NCBI RefSeq assembly: GCF_000177675.1
Contig: NZ_ADGX01000018.1
Coordinates: 26,427-90,426, forward strand
Direction of reading: 5' to 3'
DNA from: Parafrankia sp. EUN1f
GTDB lineage: Bacteria; Actinomycetota; Actinomycetes; Frankiales; Frankiaceae
DNA length: 64,000 bases
Position 1 is the first letter of the stretch; the number at the start of each line of letters is the position of its first letter. This document shows positions 43,649 to 52,187 of the stretch, in pieces. The position numbers were made by a program, and so were the translations under genes. The notes under the pieces were generated by a model. It did no database searches. It was not told where the DNA came from and worked only from the letters and a program-made list of their open reading frames with translations.

Positions 43649-45272
43649 CGGCGTGTGGGGCAGCGCCCAGCAGCACACCACGACGGAGCTGCTGGTGCGG
43701 CGGATCGAGAAGGAGCCTGACAGCGAATACCTGGACATCGGCGGCCGCGCACTGACGGCGGCTCAGGTCGGGGACGGCGCCGCGCGCCTGGCCGCCGGCC
43801 TGCGGGCGCTCGGGGTCGCCCCCGGTGACCGGGTGGCGATCCTGCTGGAGAACTCGCCGGAGATGCTGATCTCCTGGTGGGCCGCGCAGTGGGCGGGTGC
43901 TGTGGCGGTGCCCATCAACACCGCCTACAAGGGCGAGTACCTGCGTCATCAGCTGCACGATTCGGGGTCGACCGTGCTGGTGGTCGCCGGTGACCTCGCC
44001 GACCGCGCCGCCGCCGTCACCGCGAACCTGCCTGCGCTGGCCCACGTGCTGGTGACCGGGCCCGAGATCCCGACGTTCCCCGGCGCGACCGGGCATCCCT
44101 TCGACGACCTGCTGGCCGGTGCGCCGCTGGCGGAGCCGGTGGCACGCCGGCCGTCGGACCTCGCGACCTTCATCTACACAGGCGGGACGACCGGACTTTC
44201 CAAGGGCTGCATGCTCAGCCACAACTACCACGAGGCGTTGTCCCGGCAGATCGGGTACAGCTGGGGCCGTACCGCGGATGAGGTGGTGTGGACGCCTCTG
44301 CCGATGTTCCACTACAACGCGCTGGTCACGGCTGTGGTCGGAACACTGGTGTACGGCGGGAGAGCGGCGATCTACCGGAAGTTCTCGGTGTCGAACTTCT
44401 GGCAGGAGATGAACCGTACCGGCGCGACGATGACCTCGACCCTGGGCACGATGGCCTACCTCCTGGCGCACGATGTGGACCGGCCGGAGATGCCGCGCTC
44501 GGGTGCGCCGGAGGCGAACCGGACCCTGCGGCTCATGGGCGCGGCGCCCCTGCCGCCCGAGGTCGACGACGTGATCCGCACCAGGTTCGGGATCGACACG
44601 TTCTCCGGGGCCTACGGCGTGACCGAGGCGAGCCTCATCTCCTGGCAGCCGCCGGGGGTGCGTAACAGGCCGCGGGCCGCGGGTGTCATCAACACCGAGT
44701 ACTTCGACGTGCGGATCTTCGACGACGAGGACAACGAGCTGCCGCGCGGCGCCGACGGCGAGATCGTGATCCGGCCGAAGCGGCCGCACGTGATGTTCGA
44801 AGGCTACTGGGGCCGCCCCGAGGTCACGGTCGAGACCAGCCGCAACTGGTGGTACCACACCGGTGACATCGGAAAGATCGACGAGGATGGCTACCTCTAC
44901 TTCGTCGACCGCAAGGCCGACTACCTGCGCCGCCGTGGGGAGAACATCGCCAGCTTCGAGGTCGAGCGCATTCTCATGAGCCACGGTCAGCTCGCGGACG
45001 TCGCCGTGCACGCGGTGCCGAGCCGGCTTACCGAGGACGACGTGAAGGTCACCGCGACCCGCGTCGCCGGCTCGACGCTCACCGAGGAGGAGCTTTTCCG
45101 CTGGTGCGTGGACGCCCTCCCGTATTTCGTCCTTCCGCGCTATATCGAGTTCCGTGACGAGCTGCCCCGCAGCCCGGTGGGCAGGGTCCTGAAGCGTGAA
45201 CTGCGTGCGGAGGGTCCCACCAGCACCACCTGGGATGTCGAGGCGTCCGGCATCACCTACGAGAAGCGGTAG
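43641..45272 (+). CDS. AMP-dependent acyl-CoA synthetase/ligase (CaiC/FadD17-like)
   Basis: A 543-residue adenylate-forming ligase. Motifs in order: IYTGGTTGLSKGC (A3), GAYGVTEASLI (A5), WWYHTGDIGKIDEDGYLYFVDR (A7-A8, partly), YLRRRGENIASFEVE, and a final Lys in SPVGRVLKREL (A10). The TGGTTG loop and RRRGENI segment place it near the crotonobetaine/steroid-acid ligase group. GTG 43641 follows GGAGGAAC and overlaps the previous gene by 8 nt. As the second gene of the five-gene operon it likely supplies the CoA thioester that the downstream acyl-CoA dehydrogenases use. Confidence 0.9.
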   Translation: MSDGVWGSAQQHTTTELLVRRIEKEPDSEYLDIGGRALTAAQVGDGAARLAAGLRALGVAPGDRVAILLENSPEMLISWWAAQWAGAVAVPINTAYKGEYLRHQLHDSGSTVLVVAGDLADRAAAVTANLPALAHVLVTGPEIPTFPGATGHPFDDLLAGAPLAEPVARRPSDLATFIYTGGTTGLSKGCMLSHNYHEALSRQIGYSWGRTADEVVWTPLPMFHYNALVTAVVGTLVYGGRAAIYRKFSVSNFWQEMNRTGATMTSTLGTMAYLLAHDVDRPEMPRSGAPEANRTLRLMGAAPLPPEVDDVIRTRFGIDTFSGAYGVTEASLISWQPPGVRNRPRAAGVINTEYFDVRIFDDEDNELPRGADGEIVIRPKRPHVMFEGYWGRPEVTVETSRNWWYHTGDIGKIDEDGYLYFVDRKADYLRRRGENIASFEVERILMSHGQLADVAVHAVPSRLTEDDVKVTATRVAGSTLTEEELFRWCVDALPYFVLPRYIEFRDELPRSPVGRVLKRELRAEGPTSTTWDVEASGITYEKR

Positions 45273-45437
45273 CCCCCGACACCCCACCGCGGAGCGATCA
45301 TCGGCCTGTTCTCGACTCGGTCGGTGGCCGCGTCCCTGAGGGGCAGGAACAAATGGTCAGTACACGCGTGATCACCCCTTGAAACAGCACCGGGGCTCGT
45401 TCGGTGGCCGCCGGATATTCCTGAACGGACGGTGGAA

Positions 45438-46484
45438 ATGACTTTTCGTGTCGTGCAGTGGACGACGGGCAACGTCGGAAAGCAGTCGGTCGAGGCGATA
45501 ATCGCACATCCAGACCTGGAGCTCGTCGGTTGTTTCGCCTGGTCTCCGGAAAAGGTGGGAAGAGACGCCGGGGAATTATGCGGGGTCGCCCCGGCGGGAG
45601 TCGCGGCGACCAACGACATCGACGCGTTGCTGGGCCTGCGGCCGGACTGCGTGGTCTACACCCCGATGTGGCCGGACGTCGACGAGATGGTGCGCATCCT
45701 CGAGTCGGGCAGCAACATCGTCACGACGGCCGCCTTCATCACGGGCCATTCGCTCGGGGACGGCCGCCGCCGGATCATCGAGGCGTGCGATCGGGGCCAG
45801 TCCTCGATCTTCGGCACCGGGATCAATCCGGGGTTCGCGAACCTGATCGCGATCGTGTCGGCCGGTGGCTGTGATCGTGTCGACAGGATCATCGTCACCG
45901 AGACGGCGGACATCAGCGGCTATGACTCCCCGGCGACCGAGCTGCCGGTGGGATTCGGCCGGCCGATGGACGATCCCGAGCTTCCAGAGATGACCAGGTC
46001 CGGAACCGCCGTCTTCGAGGACGCCGTCCGGCTGCTGGGCGACGCGCTCGGTGTCGAGTTCGACGAGGTCGTCTGCGAGGCCGAGTACGCCAGGACGACC
46101 CAGGACGTCGATCTCGGCTCCTGGCGGATCGCCGCCGACCATGTCGCCGGCATCGCCGTCAGCTGGCAGGGGAGGATCGGCGGGCGGACGATCGTCGACC
46201 TGAGGGTGCGGTGGCGCAAGGGCCAGACGCTCGACCCGGACTGGCAGATCAGGACCGGGTACGTCATCGAGGTCCAGGGGCGCCCGACGATCCTTACCAA
46301 GGTCGACATCGCTCCGCCGCCCGACTTCGCCTGGAAGACGCTCGGTGACTTCATGGTGCTCGGCATGATCATGACTGTGCTGCCGGCGCTGAACGCGATC
46401 CCCGCGGTCGTCGCGGCGCCGCCCGGCATCGTCACCTACACCGACCTCCCGCTCCCGTTGCCGCGCGGGCGCGTCCGCGTCTGA
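45438..46484 (+). CDS. Dihydrodipicolinate reductase-like NAD(P)-binding protein
   Basis: A 348-residue Rossmann-fold oxidoreductase. The N-terminus VVQWTTGNVGKQSVEAI is the nucleotide-binding turn of the DapB/diaminopentanoate-dehydrogenase-like family seen in mycobacterial catabolic clusters, followed by CVVYTPMWPDVDEM and a GTGINPGFAN segment. It is longer than true DapB and lacks its signature catalytic loop, so a lysine-pathway role is unlikely. ATG 45438 is preferred over GTG 45432 since relatives begin MTxRVVQWxTG. It lies between the ligase (165-nt gap) and the acyl-CoA dehydrogenase pair in the same direction. Confidence 0.75.
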   Translation: MTFRVVQWTTGNVGKQSVEAIIAHPDLELVGCFAWSPEKVGRDAGELCGVAPAGVAATNDIDALLGLRPDCVVYTPMWPDVDEMVRILESGSNIVTTAAFITGHSLGDGRRRIIEACDRGQSSIFGTGINPGFANLIAIVSAGGCDRVDRIIVTETADISGYDSPATELPVGFGRPMDDPELPEMTRSGTAVFEDAVRLLGDALGVEFDEVVCEAEYARTTQDVDLGSWRIAADHVAGIAVSWQGRIGGRTIVDLRVRWRKGQTLDPDWQIRTGYVIEVQGRPTILTKVDIAPPPDFAWKTLGDFMVLGMIMTVLPALNAIPAVVAAPPGIVTYTDLPLPLPRGRVRV

Positions 46485-46576
46485 GCGCAGCCGGATGCAG
46501 CCAGCCGACCAGGCGCGCCCGGCGCGCCCGCGGACTGTGGACGAACAAGACGCACGACTCAGCCGAGGAGCCGGCC

Positions 46577-47866
46577 GTGGATGATGTTCTGACCGACGAG
46601 CAGCGGATGCTGGTGGACGCGTCGGTGCGTTTCATCGAACGCACCTGCCCGCTGGAGAAGGTCCGCGCGCAGGCCTACACCGATCCCGTCTTCGCCGGGG
46701 CGTACCGGCGTCAGGCGGCCGAGCTGGGCTGGTTCGCGCCGCTCGTCCCCGACGACCTCGGCGGCGGGTGCATGTCCGACAACGCGGTCCTCGACGCGGC
46801 CCTCGTCGCCTACCACCGCGGCCGCCTGCTGCAGCCGGGTCCGTACACCGGGACCAACGTCGTGGCCTACGCCCTCGCGGCCGCGGGCACCGGCGAGCAC
46901 ACGGCGAAGGTGCTGCCAGCCCTGCTGTCGGGGGAGGCCTCGGCGTCCTGGGTACCCGCGGTGCCGTCGGTGTCGGTGCCGTCGGGAACCGGGGGCGTGC
47001 CGGGCGCCCGCCCGTGGCCGAGCCGCGTCGGTGGTCCGGGAAATCCCGTGTCGGTGACCAGGAACGGCGATGGCTGGCGCCTGTCCGGGCGGGCCATCTT
47101 CGTGGAGAACGTGGGCCCGGACGGTTGGTATCTCGTGTCCGCCGCGGCCGAGGACGCCACCGCGGCTGCCGACGGTGGCCACGGCGAGCCGGCGCTCGCG
47201 CAGTTCCTGCTGCCGGCGGACACACCCGGTCTGCGGGTGCAGCCCCTGGAATCGCTGGATCTCACCCGCCGGTTCGTCAGCCTGGAGTTCGACGACGTCC
47301 CGGTCGGGTCCGCCAGCCGGCTGCATGCGGCGGAGTTCGGGGACGACGAGCTGGTCGCCCGGCAGCTCGCCCTCGCCTGCGTCCTGACCACGGCGGAGTC
47401 GGTCGGTGCGATGGACTACGAGCTCGCGCTGACGGTCCAGTACGCGAAGGACCGGATCGCGTTCGGCCGCCCGATCGGCTCGTTCCAGGCGCTGAAGCAT
47501 GTGCTGGCGGACGCGAGCCTGGCGCTGGAGATGAGCAAGGCGATCACGACCGCCGCGGCGTCGCGTCTCGGCGAGGCGATCGGCCTCGCCGACGCGGACG
47601 CGTCGGGGCAGGTCGAGGAGACGGACCCGGCCGGGTGGGCTCCTGGCCCGTGGGCCTACGGCCTGGAGGCCGCGAGCATGGCGAAGGCGTATGTCGGGGA
47701 CAGCGGCATCTCCCTCGCCCAGAACTGTTTCCAGATCTTCGGCGGGATCGGTTTCACCTGGGAGCACGACCAGCACCTGTACCTGCGCCGCCTGACCACC
47801 GACGCGGCGTTCTTCGGTGACCCGGGCTGGCATCGGGAGCACCTGTGCCAGCTTTCCGGGATCTAG
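46577..47866 (+). CDS. Acyl-CoA dehydrogenase, FAD-half subunit of a putative heteromer
   Basis: A 429-residue acyl-CoA dehydrogenase. The C-terminal CFQIFGGIGFTWEHDQHLY block (quoted in part) holds the FAD-contacting QxFGGxG motif and the Glu typical of this branch; the helical YAKDRIAFGRPIGSFQALKH segment is also intact. A Gly/Pro/Val-rich insertion after residue ~130 (VPSVSVPSGTGGVPG) is unusual. GTG 46577 follows CGAGGAG. Its partner gene starts 55 nt downstream. In actinobacteria such side-by-side FadE genes encode alpha2-beta2 enzymes for bulky substrates such as steroid side chains. Confidence 0.85.
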   Translation: MDDVLTDEQRMLVDASVRFIERTCPLEKVRAQAYTDPVFAGAYRRQAAELGWFAPLVPDDLGGGCMSDNAVLDAALVAYHRGRLLQPGPYTGTNVVAYALAAAGTGEHTAKVLPALLSGEASASWVPAVPSVSVPSGTGGVPGARPWPSRVGGPGNPVSVTRNGDGWRLSGRAIFVENVGPDGWYLVSAAAEDATAAADGGHGEPALAQFLLPADTPGLRVQPLESLDLTRRFVSLEFDDVPVGSASRLHAAEFGDDELVARQLALACVLTTAESVGAMDYELALTVQYAKDRIAFGRPIGSFQALKHVLADASLALEMSKAITTAAASRLGEAIGLADADASGQVEETDPAGWAPGPWAYGLEAASMAKAYVGDSGISLAQNCFQIFGGIGFTWEHDQHLYLRRLTTDAAFFGDPGWHREHLCQLSGI

Positions 47867-47921
47867 GGCCGCGAGTACGCGAGCCCGGTGCGGGCCGCAC
47901 GCGGGACGCGGGACGCGGGCG

Positions 47922-49250
47922 ATGACGGGCGACGGGACGGATGATGCGAGGACGGATGATGCGAGGGCAGACGACGTGACGACGGGCGACGTGACGACGG
48001 GCGGGTCGATCGGTCTCGACGAGTTCCGGGCCGAGGTCCGGGCCTGGCTGGCCGCGAACCTCGAGCGGAAGGCGCCGGGTGCCGGGGACGGTGGGGAGGC
48101 TCGTACCTACGAGCAGGTCGCGTCCGCCCGCCCGCTGCAGCGCAAGCTGTTCGACGCCGGGTACGCCGGTCTGTCGTTTCCGCGGGAGTACGGCGGCCGG
48201 GGCCTGACGGGTGAGCACGAGCGCATCTTCCGGGAGGAGGCGCGGGACTACGCCACACCGCAGTTCGGCGGCGCCGGCCATGTCACCTTCACCGCGATCG
48301 CCCGGTCGATGCTCGCGCACGCGTCCGCGGAGTTCCTGAGCCGGCACATCCCGCCGATCCTGGCGGGGGAGCGGTTGTGGTGCCAGTTCTACTCGGAGCC
48401 GGAGGCGGGTTCGGACCTGGCGGGGATCCGAACCACGGCACGCCGCGACGGTGACCGCTGGGTGCTGAACGGGTCGAAGATCTGGAGCACCGGTGCCCAC
48501 CAGGCCGACTACGCCATGTGCCTGGCGCGCACGGACTGGGATGTTCCGAAGCATCAGGGCCTGACCTGGTTCGCCGTGCCCACCGGCGCCCCCGGAGTCA
48601 CGGTGCGGCCGATCCGGCAGATCAACGGAGCGTCCGGCTTCTGCGAGGCGTTCCTCGACGATGTCGTCGTCACCGGCGAGGACATCATCGGCGAGGTCAA
48701 CCAGGGGTGGTCGGTCGCGCAGACCATGCTGGTGTACGAGCGCGGCGCCGGGAGTTCCAGCGGGGTCCGGGTCGAGCCGCGGGAGCTGGCCCCCGACCTC
48801 GTCGAGCTCGCGCGCCGTGCCGGCCGTCTCGACGACCCGCTTGCCCGGCAGGCCATCGCGACCGCGCACATCAACGACTACGCCCAGTACCACCTCGGCC
48901 GGCGGATCGCCGCGAGGCTGCGTAGCTCCGCCCAGCCGCAGCCGGCGGTCGCCGCGTACGGCAAGCTTGCCGCGGGTGTGCTCGCCCCGATCCGGGCCCG
49001 GATCGGGATCGAGATCGGTGGGTCCACGGCACTGGTGTGGCCCGAGGACGCCCAGGAGGTCGCCGCGCTGCCCGCGACCACGTACCTGAACGGCCGGATG
49101 GTCGCCATCGCCGCCGGTACGAACGAGGTGCAGCGCAACGGCATCGGTGAGCGGGTGCTGGGCCTGCCCCGGGAGCCGAGTTTCGACGCCCGCAAGCCGT
49201 TCCGGGACGTCGTGCGGGACGCACGCACCTGGGACGGCCGGATCGGCTGA
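47922..49250 (+). CDS. Acyl-CoA dehydrogenase, partner subunit lacking the usual catalytic Glu
   Basis: A 442-residue acyl-CoA dehydrogenase. The middle domain is standard (QFYSEPEAGSDLAG, WVLNGSKIWSTGAHQADY). At the position where medium-chain enzymes have Tyr-Glu-Gly-Thr the sequence is AAGTNEVQRNG, so the classical base is Ala, and the QxFGGxG block is absent (IEIGGSTALVW instead). This is complementary to the preceding gene and supports a heteromer. The N-terminus (DDARTDDARADDVTTGDVTTGG) is repetitive from tandem DNA; ATG 47922 is therefore less certain and a GTG near 47978 could be used. It is the last gene of the operon. Confidence 0.85.
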   Translation: MTGDGTDDARTDDARADDVTTGDVTTGGSIGLDEFRAEVRAWLAANLERKAPGAGDGGEARTYEQVASARPLQRKLFDAGYAGLSFPREYGGRGLTGEHERIFREEARDYATPQFGGAGHVTFTAIARSMLAHASAEFLSRHIPPILAGERLWCQFYSEPEAGSDLAGIRTTARRDGDRWVLNGSKIWSTGAHQADYAMCLARTDWDVPKHQGLTWFAVPTGAPGVTVRPIRQINGASGFCEAFLDDVVVTGEDIIGEVNQGWSVAQTMLVYERGAGSSSGVRVEPRELAPDLVELARRAGRLDDPLARQAIATAHINDYAQYHLGRRIAARLRSSAQPQPAVAAYGKLAAGVLAPIRARIGIEIGGSTALVWPEDAQEVAALPATTYLNGRMVAIAAGTNEVQRNGIGERVLGLPREPSFDARKPFRDVVRDARTWDGRIG

Positions 49251-49285
49251 GTCGGCGGCCGGACCGGTCCGGCCGACCCGACGTG

Positions 49286-49330
49286 CGACGCCTGGCCGGG
49301 TCCTCGGAGAGGAGGCCCGGCCAGGCGTCG
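49286..49330. terminator. Strong bidirectional terminator hairpin
   Basis: CGACGCCTGGCCGGG pairs exactly with CCCGGCCAGGCGTCG (15 bp), and the loop contains a further TCCTC/GAGGA pairing. TTCTGTG follows. It lies between the operon end at 49250 and the convergent binding-protein gene. Confidence 0.9.
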
Positions 49331-49348
49331 TTCTGTGTGACCGGGCAG

Positions 49349-50722
49349 TCAGCTCTTCAGATACGAGCCGCAGGCCAGCTTGCTGGTCACGTCATACCTG
49401 TCGCCGGTGAGCTGGACGACGGAGGTGCACGGCGTGGACAGGAAGTGGTTGAGCGGCCAGCGGGACTCGGCGACCGCACCATCGACGTGGTAGCTGAAAT
49501 CGCCGTTCAGGACCTTCATGAGCGAGTCGACGGTCAGATCCCTGCCCGCCTTCGTCGCCGCGGCGACGAACATGTCCGCCGCCCAGTACCCGGCCATCGT
49601 GGGCAGGCTGAGCACGGCCGCGGGCGCGTACTTCTTGATGTCGTCGGTCATCTGCCTGATCGCCGGCACGGAGACGTCGGCACCGGGCTGCCACTGCAGG
49701 GAGGTGTAGGCCCCGTCCAGGCCCGCGACCTTGGCGGCGGCCAGGCGCGGGTCGTAGCCGACGGTGTTGAGGTGCTTCCCCGTGAACCCGGCGGCGTCCA
49801 GAGCCTCGGTCAGCTTGAGTGTCGAACTGAAGTCGACGCCGTAGAGAACCACGTCAGGCGGCGAGCCCTTGCTGGCCGTCATGAGCGCGCTCACGACCGG
49901 TGTGGCGTCCGTCAGACCGGAAAGGGGCACCGGTGTCTCCTGGTACACCACGTCGAGGCCGACCGCCTTGAGCTGCCGGCCGATGGAGGCCAGCCCGATC
50001 CGGGCGGTGTCGTTGTCGCTGCCGACCAGGGCGACGGTCCGGCCGGACGCGTCGCCGTCGAACAGGGCGTTGAACATGACGCCGTAGGTGGTCGCCGTCG
50101 CCGTGACATCCTTGCCGGGCAGCAGGCATCCGGTGACGCCGAAGCCGATCGAGGTGTTGCAGAAGCCCGAGTTGAAGCCCCAGCCGAAGAACGGAACGGT
50201 CTCGTCGCAGAAGGTGTCGAGGTAGCTGGCGTTGCTGGTCATCACCGGCACCGCGGCGAAGATCTTCTCCTGATCGACGAGCGCCTTGGCCTGTGCGCCG
50301 TTGCGCGCGGGGTCGTTGCCGTCGTCCAGGGTCCCGACGTAGTTGATCTTCCTGCCGTTGATGCCGCCCTCGGCGTTGGCCCGCTCGAACCGGGCTCGCG
50401 CCCCCTCGTCCGTGCCGGCCATGGAGGAGCCGGACGCACTCGTCAGATAGGCGAGGCCGCCGATGGTGATCTCGGTGTCCGTCACTCCCCGGGTGGGATC
50501 GGACGCCGTCTGGCCACACTTCATCGTGGACAGGTCGGGCTGGAAACCGCCGTCGCTCCAGCCGGTCTGCGGCCCGGCCTTGATGTCGGCGACGTTGACT
50601 GCGGGAGCGCTGGCCGTCGGGTCGGGCTCGTCGTCCGAACAGGCGGTCATGCCGGCCATGACAGCGCAGGACGTGGCCAGTACCGCGACGACTCGGGAAG
50701 CTAATCGTGCTGCTTGCTTCAT
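49349..50722 (-). CDS. ABC transporter substrate-binding lipoprotein (Leu/Ile/Val-binding type)
   Basis: A 457-residue PBP type 1 protein. The lipobox MTAC gives Cys28 as lipidated residue after a short hydrophobic segment. Typical family segments are VTDTEITIGGLAYL, ERANAEGGINGRKINYV and PGADVSVPAIRQM. Two Cys pairs (CDETV, CNTS) may form disulfides. ATG 50722 follows AAAGGA. Like the protein at 30479 it has no permease or ATPase genes nearby. It is divergent from the LLM gene with a pair of regulatory islands between, so it is likely co-induced with the pathway. Confidence 0.85.
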   Translation of the reverse strand: MKQAARLASRVVAVLATSCAVMAGMTACSDDEPDPTASAPAVNVADIKAGPQTGWSDGGFQPDLSTMKCGQTASDPTRGVTDTEITIGGLAYLTSASGSSMAGTDEGARARFERANAEGGINGRKINYVGTLDDGNDPARNGAQAKALVDQEKIFAAVPVMTSNASYLDTFCDETVPFFGWGFNSGFCNTSIGFGVTGCLLPGKDVTATATTYGVMFNALFDGDASGRTVALVGSDNDTARIGLASIGRQLKAVGLDVVYQETPVPLSGLTDATPVVSALMTASKGSPPDVVLYGVDFSSTLKLTEALDAAGFTGKHLNTVGYDPRLAAAKVAGLDGAYTSLQWQPGADVSVPAIRQMTDDIKKYAPAAVLSLPTMAGYWAADMFVAAATKAGRDLTVDSLMKVLNGDFSYHVDGAVAESRWPLNHFLSTPCTSVVQLTGDRYDVTSKLACGSYLKS

Positions 50723-50850
50723 GGGGGTCCTTTGGTGTTGACCGCAGCGTGAGTCGAACATGCTGCGCCCGATGGGATTGGAAGGAGAACCGCGCCGCGG
50801 GGGAGGATCAGACACCGTGGCGACGGTCGTCGCGGCCCCTGCCGCAGCGT

Positions 50851-50888
50851 GAAAAGAACTATAGGTTTTGAGGTGGTGCGTCGCTAGC
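50851..50888. promoter_or_regulatory. AT-rich regulatory island, left site of a divergent pair
   Basis: AAAAGAACTATAGGTTTTGA from 50852, then GCTAGC at 50883. It aligns without gaps to 14107-14143. On the minus strand TATAGT would be the -10 for the binding-protein gene, 130 nt away. Confidence 0.6.
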
Positions 50889-51030
50889 CCACGACCCGCT
50901 TCGATCGCAAAAAAGTCGTCGGGATCCGAGCGCGGGGTTGCGCCCACCAGCGACAAGTGAGTCGTGGCAGCTCTGTGCCTCGGTGGCGGCGTCGCCCTCC
51001 GGTCCGAGTGGGTGGCGAGACCGTGCGACT

Positions 51031-51066
51031 ATGTATCTAAACTATTAGCGGGTTTCTGGCTAGGGT
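51031..51066 (+). promoter_or_regulatory. Shared-motif site overlapping a leaderless promoter
   Basis: ATGTATCTAAACTATTAG begins at 51031 and TAGGGT is at 51061-51066, only 8 nt before the LLM start codon. The motif falls on the -35 region, where a repressor would block transcription. Confidence 0.65.
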
Positions 51067-51074
51067 GGGGCGTC

Positions 51075-52097
51075 ATGCGGATCGATGGTGGGATGCCGTC
51101 CGTGCTTGCCGGGGTGCCGGCTGCGGCCGGCGCGCTGGAGCGGATGGGGTACGACGGCGCGTGGTGCGGCGAGGTGAACCACGACCCCTTCCTGCCGCTC
51201 GTGCTCGCCGCCGAGCACACCACCCGTCTCGAGATCGGGACCTGCATCGCGGTGGCGTTCGCGCGCAACCCGATGTCCGTCGCCCAGCTCGGATGGGACC
51301 TGCAGACGTACTCCCAGGGCAGGTTCGTCCTGGGTCTGGGCTCGCAGGTGCGAGCGCACATCGAGAAGCGGTTCGGCATGCCGTGGGGGAAGCCGGTCGG
51401 CCGTATGCGGGAGTTCGTCCTCGCGCTGCGGGCGATCTGGGCGGCCTGGCAGGAGGGGAACCCGCTGCGCTTCGAGGGTGACTTCTACACCCACAAGCTC
51501 ATGACGCCGGCCTTCGTCCCCGAGCCGCATCCGTACGGCCAGCCGAAGATCTTCGTCGCCGCGGTCGGTACGGCGATGACCCGGATGTGCGGCGAGGTGG
51601 CGGACGGGATGCACACGCACGCCTTCACGACCCGCCGATACCTGGAGGAGGTGACTCTCCCGGCCCTCGCGGAGGGGCTCGGTGCCGCCGGCCGTGACCG
51701 CGGTGAGGTCCAGGTCTGCTGCCCGGCGTTCGTGGCGACCGGACTGGACGACGCCCAGGTGGCCGCGGCCGCGGACGCGATGCGTCAGCGGATCGCGTTC
51801 TACGGGTCGACCCCCGCCTACCGGGCGGTGCTCGAACTGCACGGTTGGGGTGAGCTGCAGACCGAGCTGCGGGCGTTGTCGCTGCGGGGGGAGTGGGCGA
51901 CGATGGGCACCCTGATCGACGACGAGATCCTCGACGCCTTCGCGGTCGTGGCGCCGCTGGACACGCTCGCGGTCCGGGTTCGGGATCGCTTCGAGGGTGT
52001 GGTCGACCGACTCATGCTGAGCCTGCCCGCCGGCACGCCCGCGGCGACCGTCGAAGCGGTGCTGGACGAGGTACGCGCATCCCGCGGCATCGGCTAG
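51075..52097 (+). CDS. LLM-class F420-dependent oxidoreductase (TIGR03617-like)
   Basis: A 340-residue luciferase-like TIM barrel. Segments WCGEVNHDPFLPL, TCIAVAFARNPM, SQGRFVLGLGSQVRAHIEKRF and the HTHAFTT motif match the mycobacterial F420 group TIGR03617 rather than the enzyme at 22743, so the two are not simple duplicates. ATG 51075 directly follows a -10-like TAGGGT, implying a leaderless transcript with no ribosome site. The reaction is unknown; an F420-linked oxidation or reduction of a pathway alcohol, ketone or enoyl group is plausible. A hairpin follows at 52118. Confidence 0.85.
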   Translation: MRIDGGMPSVLAGVPAAAGALERMGYDGAWCGEVNHDPFLPLVLAAEHTTRLEIGTCIAVAFARNPMSVAQLGWDLQTYSQGRFVLGLGSQVRAHIEKRFGMPWGKPVGRMREFVLALRAIWAAWQEGNPLRFEGDFYTHKLMTPAFVPEPHPYGQPKIFVAAVGTAMTRMCGEVADGMHTHAFTTRRYLEEVTLPALAEGLGAAGRDRGEVQVCCPAFVATGLDDAQVAAAADAMRQRIAFYGSTPAYRAVLELHGWGELQTELRALSLRGEWATMGTLIDDEILDAFAVVAPLDTLAVRVRDRFEGVVDRLMLSLPAGTPAATVEAVLDEVRASRGIG

Positions 52098-52117
52098 GAA
52101 TCGTTGGGCATCCGGTT

Positions 52118-52143
52118 GGGCATCGCCTGGCCGGGCGATGCCC
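52118..52143. terminator. Bidirectional terminator hairpin
   Basis: GGGCATCGCC and GGCGATGCCC form a 10-bp perfect stem with a 6-nt loop between convergent genes. Confidence 0.85.
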
Positions 52144-52187
52144 GCGTCGCCTGGACCGCACGGCGGGCGGTCCGCATCCGTTCGGGT

